Translations under genes and position numbers: made by a program
Source of the DNA: Triangularia verruculosa
Lineage: Eukaryota; Ascomycota; Sordariomycetes; Sordariales; Podosporaceae
Length of the DNA: 64,000 nt
Reading direction: 5' to 3'
Assembly: GCA_033296885.1 (NCBI GenBank)
Contig: MU863889.1
Coordinates: 186,001 to 250,000, forward strand
Notes under the pieces: generated by a model
Database searches by the model: none
Seen by the model: only the letters and a program-made list of their open reading frames with translations
What the model was told of the DNA's origin: nothing
In this document: in pieces, positions 56,924-64,000 of the stretch
How the letters are laid out: every line of letters begins with the position of its first letter
Numbering within the stretch: the first letter of the stretch is position 1

Positions 56924-58159
56924 GAATCTCCCCGTCACGGTATCTGGTTTTAGAAGGATATTTCCTGTGTGGCAATGGAATCGTTTGATGTTCAGCTTGG
57001 TGGGAACATAGGATAAAAGATCGGTATCTAGAAAGCAATGAAGTCAGCAGGTCACCTTGTGTATTCTCTTGAAGTGCTAGGGATTGTGGGATTGTATTGT
57101 AAACCTGGAATCTATGTGATCCGCTTGATACTGACGTCCTGGACAGAAAAATTGGCATTGGAAAACGGGAATACAGTATTAAAAGGGAGTTGATAGGCCT
57201 TAAAAGATACTTAATAGGCCTTAGCAAATCTCGACAGTACCCTAAAGGATATCTTTAACGTGTCAAAAGATAGTAATAAGCCCTTAGAAGATAGTTGATA
57301 GGCGTTGTCAACTATTTCAAAGGTATGGCTCTGGCTTGTAGGACCAATCATGTTGTCTACGGCGTGATACTTCGGCATGATATCCCAGCTACGTATGCTT
57401 AGATGAACATTGGGGCGCCTGTTTGCGCTTCTAAGTCCAAGTTTAGATGACATTTAGAGCGCGTGCTGACGCTGCTTGCAATAGGCTTCATGAGTTTTGA
57501 GCCGCGTGCTATCGCCGTTAACTGGAGATCTGGAGAGGGTATATGGAGAATAGCCCTGGAGGATGTAGGTGTCTCAATAAACTTAGGTATTTCCAGACCT
57601 ATGCATCAAATATAGAAAAGCGTTTTTATATCTTTAATATTCTTAGCTAAAAGAACCAGTTAAAAGATAGAATTCGACGGCTGATGTAGATTTCTTCTAA
57701 TGCTTAATAATTCTTAATTGTCCTAAAGGTTCCACTCCTTGGAAGTTTGAACTAACAGTGAGGAATTACCGCCTAGTATACTCACAATTCCAAAATGCTA
57801 TTTAAGGAAATATACCAACTCGTTTAGTATCTCAGTCCTAGAACTTTCCAACTCCAACAACTTTACCAGCTAAAAGCCCTACCACCCCATGAAGCCATCT
57901 AGACTTTCACCTCAAACTCTTTATCAAATGTGTATGCATACTCCCGAGACTTAATAAGTCATGAGATAAGTAATGTCAATTACCTACCTTTGAACTCTCT
58001 TCAGCGGCATCATCAAATTGGGTTTAGGATCTGCGTTTGTACTGAATCGTCTAAATTATGGCTTCCTTCTAAGCATCTTCCATTTCGCATAGGTAATTGA
58101 TCATCTAAGCAAAGTACTTTAACCGGCAAGATCAGTCCGGCCTATCACTTGCGGCCACC
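56924..58159. other. AT-rich gene-free stretch
   Basis: Contains the inverted repeat copy below and AT-rich sequence at 57590-57980 with ATCTTTAATATTCTTAGCT-like strings suggestive of further decayed repeat material. No gene was seen. Confidence 0.5.
57183..57306 (-). repeat. AT-rich dispersed repeat, copy 2 (inverted)
   Basis: The reverse complement of this block aligns with 44449-44575. Shared strings include CAACTATCTTCT/TAACTATCTTCT, CTTATTACTATCTTTT, and AAGGCCTATTAAGTATCTTTTAAGGCCTAT. Subunits TAGGCCTTAAAAGATA and TAGGCCTTAG are repeated within it. Confidence 0.75.
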
Positions 58160-58327
58160 ATGAAACAAGTTCATGACAGGGAGCGGGAAGAGTTTAAGCG
58201 TCAACTGCATGAGATTTTTAGGGACTGCAAACACGATCACGATTCTCTTGAAAAGGCAGTAAACACGTTCTTGGCCCTCTCATCAGCTCTTCAGACCCGG
58301 GAAATATCCAGCGTCTGCACCCATTGA
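58160..58327 (+). CDS. Possible 55-residue helical protein
   Basis: A short frame from ATG 58160 in a GCGGCCACCATGA context to TGA 58325-58327. It is charged and helical in appearance (MKQVHDREREEFKRQLHEIF), then DCKHDHDSLEKAV. The clean start context and composition differ from the AT-rich surroundings. It may be a small gene or the first exon of a degraded coiled-coil gene. Confidence 0.35.
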   Translation: MKQVHDREREEFKRQLHEIFRDCKHDHDSLEKAVNTFLALSSALQTREISSVCTH

Positions 58328-59065
58328 CTGCGGCCAACCGGTGTACATTGCTCGGGTTCTTCCTGAAGTTACTACTGACTTCTACATCAAGCCACCACGC
58401 ATTATTCCGAGCTTCATAAAACAGGCTGCAACCAGGACATGGTTGGCGTTGATGGTATCAACGTCAGTTTGGGCAAACGGTTGGGCTTTTGTTTTCAGCA
58501 CTTTTCAAACATGGAAATCTGATAAACACCAGAATATGCCGCGAAACACCACCCACGTGTACTGAGAAGAAGATGGAGAATGTGATGTGACGGCTTGATT
58601 GGAGGACCGGAGTCGCTGGAGGAGGTGATCGGCTGAAGTCACCGAAGGTGGGGCCCAAAATGGGTACATGACTGTTAAAAGTGGGGCTTAGAACCCTGCG
58701 CAACCTGGAAGCCACTGATGCCCTGCATCCAGACTCCCTTCTTCAGCGATTCAACCGCCGGCCAACAATAGCGTAGCGCATTGCCCAGGCAAGCCATTGT
58801 TAAAGACCTTTGTTCACCTGCAATCTACTGCCACGTTTTGTTGAACATCGCCCTCTCTTTTGCTTGAGTTGTTTATACCCCGTCCCCTCAGCTCTTTCTG
58901 TCAAGAGTCCCGAGTCTCGGGACCAGCATCAGCGCACCTCATCTGCAGCCCTACAAGGCTCGGTGGATTCATCAGCAGCAGTTGACCACCAGTGCCGCCG
59001 CCCACCGAAACATTCCAGCCAGCGCCATCAAACGCCCGCACCAACAATCGACCACACCCGCGAAA
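58328..59065. other. Intergenic, upstream of the 59 kb gene
   Basis: No convincing gene. The right part is CAG/CCA-rich 5' leader; an open frame reaches back to 58982 without an ATG. Confidence 0.45.
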
Positions 59066-60166
59066 ATGGCAGCGCCATCGCCCTTCTCAACGCCAAAACG
59101 GAAGCGAGAGCAGATGCTAGCGGACCAGATACACGATTTCCCTTCCCCAGCACAACAGCAGTTCACTTTCAGTCCCAGGTCCTCTCAGACGGACGACGGC
59201 AGCACGAGCCCCCGAAGCTGCGTGGCACACAGGTTCCGGGGCCTCGTCCTGGGGCCGAGTGGGGGTGGGGCCTTTCCCAGTGGATATGGCGCCGGCAGTG
59301 CAAGAAACTCTTCTGAATCGCCCCCAGATTTTGGCAGCAGCAGCGCGATGGATACCTCTTCGTCATCCGAGATGGACATTGACAACACCGAGGGAGGATC
59401 GCGCAAACGGGCCCGACTTCGAGAGGTGGTGATGCTCGATGCCGGGTCTCAGCCGGCTGCGGTTACCCGGGATGATGCAGAACAACAGCAGACATCAAGC
59501 ACTAGCCTTGATAAACAACAATTCTTACCAAAACCACCTCGTTTTGCGATTGACACTGCCGTGGTGGAACAGTCCGAGACGATGGTCAGTACACACACTA
59601 CTGCTTTTTCGAAAACGGAACCAACCGCCTCGTTTCCAATCGCACTCCCCTCCCGGACAAAGCCTACCACGAAAATGTCACGCAGCCGGAAGACCACCCC
59701 ACAACCACAAGCTCAGCAACAGCTTCCCCTTCCCATCGCGACGCTTACTGGTCTCCCACTTTTGGCTCCCAAGCCTCCAACGGGTACTACAGCCGATGCC
59801 ACGGTAGCCACGAAACCAACGACCGTCATAACCGATCCTCTTCGCGCCTCCCTGACATGGCACGACGATGAGATCACAATCTACGATCCCGACGACAGTG
59901 ACGACGATGGCACGGGAATTAATGGGATTGGCTTCAAGCCAACTGCTGCGGTGGCATATGCGAGGACAGTGAAGAGGAAGCAGCAGATGGCTGAATACCG
60001 CAAGAGAGAGGAGAGAGAAGCTCGGGCGAGGAGGAGCCAAAGGAGGAGGAGGGGCGAGAGCCCGGCTCTTAGTGTCAATGGAAGTGGCACTGACGTCAAG
60101 AAGAAGGTGGAGAGAAGGCGGGTTAGGTTCTTGGACGGAGGTCCGGAGGTCAAGGTGGCGGTCTAG
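59066..60166 (+). CDS. Disordered basic protein, conserved-looking, unknown
   Basis: 366 residues, no intron. ATG 59066 starts MAAPSPFSTPKRKREQML. Most of the protein is low-complexity Ser/Thr/Pro/Gln. Two parts look constrained: a DPLRASLTWHDDEITIYDPD segment followed by DGTGINGIGFKPT (about 265-300), and a very basic helix YARTVKRKQQMAEYRKREER with RRSQRRRRGE. It ends with RRRVRFLDGG, an RVxF-type motif that in other proteins docks protein phosphatase 1. KRKRE and KRAR strings suggest nuclear location. I do not know a function. Confidence 0.75.
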   Translation: MAAPSPFSTPKRKREQMLADQIHDFPSPAQQQFTFSPRSSQTDDGSTSPRSCVAHRFRGLVLGPSGGGAFPSGYGAGSARNSSESPPDFGSSSAMDTSSSSEMDIDNTEGGSRKRARLREVVMLDAGSQPAAVTRDDAEQQQTSSTSLDKQQFLPKPPRFAIDTAVVEQSETMVSTHTTAFSKTEPTASFPIALPSRTKPTTKMSRSRKTTPQPQAQQQLPLPIATLTGLPLLAPKPPTGTTADATVATKPTTVITDPLRASLTWHDDEITIYDPDDSDDDGTGINGIGFKPTAAVAYARTVKRKQQMAEYRKREEREARARRSQRRRRGESPALSVNGSGTDVKKKVERRRVRFLDGGPEVKVAV

Positions 60167-60678
60167 CACCCGGAAAATACCCTCGGACGGTTGGGTAATT
60201 CATTGTGGAGCAAAAGGTGCCTTCAAGAGGATCTGGGGGTTTGAATTCGGAATTCTAACATGGCGTTTGGCTTTGACATTTGTTTCATGGTGGAAGGAAC
60301 CTGAGCGGGTACGGAAAGGATATGGAGTTTCTGCTTTTTGATCGACGGCAGGCTAGCCACGATATCTGGTTTTTACTGAAGTAATGATAACGGCCGCATG
60401 GATGACAGTCTTTTATTATTTATGGGTAATTCAGTTTGGTTCAATGGTTACATCTGGGTGGATTTGGGACAGGTGAGCGGTTTGTCTTTTACACGTCGAA
60501 TAGCACAGCACCTTTAGCGTTGAATTCTTTCAACATGACACAACATGACATGGCAATATACCCATTATGAATGATATCTTCTTTACTTTTGGTACCCAAG
60601 ACAATCCGGAAAGTATTTCCCTTGCCGCCAATGCGATATGTACACCTCGTATCTTACATCCCACCCCCCCTCGTCCAC
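60167..60678. other. Convergent 3' intergenic region
   Basis: It lies between the 59 kb gene and COX20. No gene was seen. Confidence 0.45.
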
Positions 60679-61182
60679 TTACCAAATCTTCCACCAACTC
60701 TTCTTTTGGCTCTCCTCCTGTAACCTCTTTTCCTCCTCGAGCTTTATCCTCTTTTGTTCCTCTTCTTTGGCTCTCATCTCGGCTTGTCTCTGCCCGTATA
60801 CCTCGACGACTCTGGCGACCTTGGCTTTCTCCTGTCGTCGCTTGGCTTGGCAGTACTCGTACTGGATGATGGCGGTGATGGCGCCGGTGCCGACGGCCCA
60901 GTTGGCAGCGCGGGGGATGGGGAGGCCGAGGAGCCAGCGGACGGCACCGACAGCGGAGCCGACGCCGATGCCGGTTAGGAGGCCGGTGCGGGAGCAGGGG
61001 GCTTGGTGGACGGTGAGGAAGTCGGCTGGTTTGATGGTTGATACAGCGGCAGAGAGGGAGAGGTCTTCGGAAGTGGGAGATTTGGGTTTTGGGGGATGCG
61101 GCGGAGTCGAGGGGGAGGAGGTTTGGACCCAGGGGAGGGGGGGTTGTTCGGGCCTTGGTTTTGGGGGGTCGTTGGAGGACAT
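60679..61182 (-). CDS. COX20: Cytochrome c oxidase assembly protein Cox20
   Basis: 167 residues, no intron. After a Pro-rich N-terminus comes the Cox20 core: DFLTVHQAPCSRTGLLTGIG, then a hydrophobic pair of helices (GVGSAVGAVRWLLGLP; ANWAVGTGAITAIIQYEYCQ) flanking a short PIPR loop, and a long basic/acidic coiled C-terminal helix ending SQKKSWWKIW. Cox20 is an inner mitochondrial membrane chaperone that stabilises newly made Cox2 and presents it for maturation and copper insertion. The N-terminus is longer than in animal COX20 (FAM36A), as is usual in fungi. Confidence 0.9.
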   Translation of the reverse strand: MSSNDPPKPRPEQPPLPWVQTSSPSTPPHPPKPKSPTSEDLSLSAAVSTIKPADFLTVHQAPCSRTGLLTGIGVGSAVGAVRWLLGLPIPRAANWAVGTGAITAIIQYEYCQAKRRQEKAKVARVVEVYGQRQAEMRAKEEEQKRIKLEEEKRLQEESQKKSWWKIW

Positions 61183-61890
61183 TTTGGAGAGGATTCGAGG
61201 TTGAGGTGGGGGTTTTGTTGGAGATGTTCAATTTCTGATGGGATGGTGGTACGGGTGTCTAGAGAGATATGTTAGTTGAATAACATGGGGCAGGTAGGGC
61301 GTAATTGTCAGGCATACTGGTGTTGAAATTCGCTTGTTTACTTCGTCATGGGCTTCAAGCTTTGGCTTGTGATGCAGAGCTCCAATCTTGAATCTGCCCA
61401 CTGCCGTTGTGATCGAATGGACCGTGCGCTTGCTTGGCAGGCAGATCGTGGGGAAGATAAGCAGAAGGGTTAGGGTTGTTGGCGCACGGTTATACCCCTG
61501 CGTCAAGTGCCCCACCAAGTCGCGTCGCGATTGGGAAGCGCGGGTGAGAGCGCGTCTGTGTTTAATGGGTTTTTGCCAACACAGACGAGCCAGTGGTCCA
61601 CAGCGAACACCACCAATTGGCGCCTCTCCCAAATAATCCACGGACTTGGGAGCTGTGTCTTTCGTTTTGGCAGTCCCGGCACTTCAATGCTGCCTTTTTC
61701 ATGAGCTAGTGTCGTTTTTCTTTCCCCGACGACTCCTTCCACCGAGTGTAACTCGGCATACACGCATAACGACGCACTCTCCTTTTTCCGGCCTAGAGAG
61801 CCAAGACAGACAGCGCCATCGACTCTGGAAAGCACCCCCTGGTCGACAACCCTTTGATACCCGTCGAGAAGAACGTCATATACTGTCACA
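61183..61890. promoter_or_regulatory. Divergent promoter of COX20 and the polymerase epsilon gene
   Basis: About 700 bp. GCGACTTGG/GCGTCGCGATTGG-type GC strings lie at 61515-61545. No MluI-type ACGCGT box was noticed. No gene was seen. Confidence 0.45.
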
Positions 61891-64000
61891 ATGCCAAATA
61901 CTTCCCTCCGCCAGCCTCGAGGCGGCTACCGACGAGGCGGGAAACAAGCTTACCATGGCCCGAAAACAAAGACCTTTGCGGCCACGTCCAGCGCCCGAGG
62001 GGAGGCCACCTCGATAGACGAGAAGTGGGAGAGAACGGCACTTGCACACCAGATCGACGAGAACATGGGCTTTGCGCGCTATGACGCCGGACGGAAGCGC
62101 GAGGGCTGGCTCGTCAATGTACAACCTACATCTATCGACGACCCACGAATCCCTGGAGGCGGCGGTAGGGCTGCACTTGACTGCTACTTCATCGAAGAAG
62201 ACGGGCAAACGTTCAAGGCGACGGTGGATTTCGAGCCATACTTCCTGATTGCCTGCCGGAAAGGTCATGAGGGGGAGGTGGAGGAGTGGTGCAAGAGAGT
62301 GCCCGGGGGTGGCGTCGTCAAGTCCGTCAAGAAGATTGAGAAGGAGGATCTGAGCATGCCGAATCACTTGCTGGGGTACAGGAGGACGTTTCTTGAGCTC
62401 AAGTTTCACAACGTGCAGGACTTGATGGCGGCGAGGAAGGATATCATGCCGATTGCTGAGAAGAATAAGAAGGGGATGGATGCTATGGACACATATGCCG
62501 AGGTTGCTACGTGAGTTACCTTTAGAAAACTGGTTCTTCTGGGCGGCGCTGACAGGTCAACAGAACAAACGGCGACTTTGATCTTTTTGATGACGACTTA
62601 CGACGAGACGACCAACGACACAAGACGTCATTTGCCGAGGCCAGCGATTTTATTGTTGATATCCGGGAATATGACGTCCCATACCATGTTAGAGTAATGA
62701 TAGATTTGGGTATGTCGCTCTTGGCCTTGTTTTACAATCTTTGCTAACTCTTACCAGACATTCGGGTGGGTAATTGGTACTTTGTAGAGGCCAAAAACGG
62801 AGTTACAACAGTTATTCGAAATGAGGAACGCCTCGCGCCAGCAGATCCAGTCGTCATGGCCTACGATATCGAGACGTGCAAGGCGCCACTCAAGTTTCCC
62901 GATGCTGCGGTGGATCAGATTATGATGATATCGTACATGATCGAAGGACAAGGTTTTCTGATCACAAACCGAGAAGTTGTCTCCGAAGACATTGCCGACT
63001 TCGATTACACACCAAGACCGGAATACCCAGGGCCATTCATGATCTTCAACGAGCCAGACGAGAAATCAGTACTGGAGCGTTTCTTCCTCCACATCAAAGA
63101 AGCCCGGCCAACAGTCATTGCCACTTACAACGGTGATTTTTTCGACTGGCCGTTCGTGGAAGCCCGTGCTAGCATCAACGGGATAGACATGTACCACGAA
63201 ATTGGTTGGAAGAGGGACAGCGAGGACCAGTTCAAGTGTAACTACAGTGTGCACATGGACTGCTTCCACTGGGTCAATCGTGACAGTTACTTACCGCAAG
63301 GCAGCAGAGGCTTAAAGGCTGTGACAGTGGCCAAGCTCGGATACGACCCAGACGAACTTGATCCCGAACTCATGACGCCTTACGCTCAAGAAAGACCCCA
63401 GACGCTAGCCGAGTACTCAGTCTCCGATGCCGTTGCCACCTACTACCTCTACATGAAATATGTGCACCCTTTCATTTTTTCTCTCTGTACAATTCTGCCA
63501 CTTGGGCCAGACGACACACTCAGAAAGGGTACTGGTACCCTGTGCGAGATGCTGTTGATGGTGCAGGCCTACCAAAAGAGGATTGTATTACCAAACAAGC
63601 ACGTCCAAGCCAAAGAGTCTTTCTGGGAAGGACACTTGCTGGAGTCGGAGACATATGTTGGTGGTCACGTCGAGAGTATTGAGGCTGGTGTCTTCCGTGC
63701 AGATATTCCCGTCAACTTTGCTGTGGACACGGGGGCTTTGGATGAATTGTTGAGGGATCTGGACGCTGCCTTGAAGTTCTGTATCACGGTTGAAGAAAAG
63801 AAGTCCATGGACGACATCACCAACTACGACGAGGTGAAGGGGCAGATTGTTGCCAAGCTGATGAACCTCAAGGAGACACCTAACCGGCTCGAAAACCCCC
63901 TCATCTACCATCTCGATGTCGCGTCCATGTATCCTAACATCATGACCACGAATCGTTTGCAACCAGATTCCATGATTTCGGAGTCAGATTGCGCGGCATG
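61891..64000 (+). CDS. POL2: DNA polymerase epsilon catalytic subunit, 3' end outside the window
   Basis: Exons 61891-62510, 62564-62709 and 62758 onward; introns are 53 and 48 bp. About 669 residues of roughly 2200 are present. The N-terminal domain leads to the B-family exonuclease: Exo I AYDIETCKAPLKFPD, Exo II TYNGDFFDWPFVE and Exo III YSVSDAVATYYLY all keep their acidic residues, so proofreading should be active. The first polymerase motif (HLDVASMYPNIMTTNRLQP, motif A with the catalytic Asp) is reached just before the edge. Pol epsilon copies the leading strand and carries the checkpoint C-terminus, not seen here. The second intron falls between IDL and DIRVGNWY, in the domain upstream of Exo I. 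Confidence 0.95.

Overview
The window reads as nuclear DNA of a filamentous ascomycete, most likely a Sordariomycete of the Sordariales type. The reasons are short introns (44-73 bp in most genes) with GTATGT/GTAAGT donors and CTAAC or CTGAC branch sites, 0.3-2.7 kb gaps between genes, and fungus-specific families: a long Nup37-like nucleoporin, a WSC stress sensor, NACHT/Helo-like genes, a Swi5/Ace2 factor and a DUF4470-MYND protein. I saw no rRNA, tRNA, CRISPR array or intact transposon. Gene models were joined by hand from reading frame and splice signals.

Region by region. 1-9 kb holds housekeeping genes: Nup37-like nucleoporin (cut by the window edge), a mitochondrial LEA-like protein, an AUH-type enoyl-CoA hydratase and a WSC-domain membrane protein with very long gene-free flanks. 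11.7-21 kb is an allorecognition-like island: a DUF7600-type protein, a NACHT NLR that ends in a predicted membrane helix, and a Helo-like/ankyrin-like protein, all on the plus strand. 21-25.5 kb has two small membrane proteins, a six-cysteine secreted protein and an RNase T1-family secreted nuclease. 25.9-41.4 kb has a 1208-residue DUF4470-MYND protein, a Swi5/Ace2 zinc-finger factor, a short-chain dehydrogenase (SDR) relic, a divergent protein kinase, a naphthol-reductase-like SDR and a conserved-looking coiled-coil protein. 42-46 kb is a decayed terpenoid gene pair: a P450 and a class I terpene cyclase, each with an in-frame TGA. An Asp f 2/Pra1-like secreted protein follows.

48-58.3 kb is the most unusual stretch. 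It contains small coiled-coil genes that I do not recognise, arranged as a duplicated divergent module. A minus-strand basic coiled-coil gene faces a plus-strand multi-exon coiled-coil gene, and the promoter, exon ends and even a long intron are recognisably shared between copies at about 50.5, 53.0 and 55.5 kb. The middle copy is degenerate. An AT-rich repeat at 44.4 kb recurs in inverted orientation at 57.2 kb, bracketing this stretch and the terpenoid pair. From 59 kb the window returns to conserved genes: a disordered nuclear-type protein, COX20 and the 5' part of the DNA polymerase epsilon catalytic subunit gene, which runs off the right edge.
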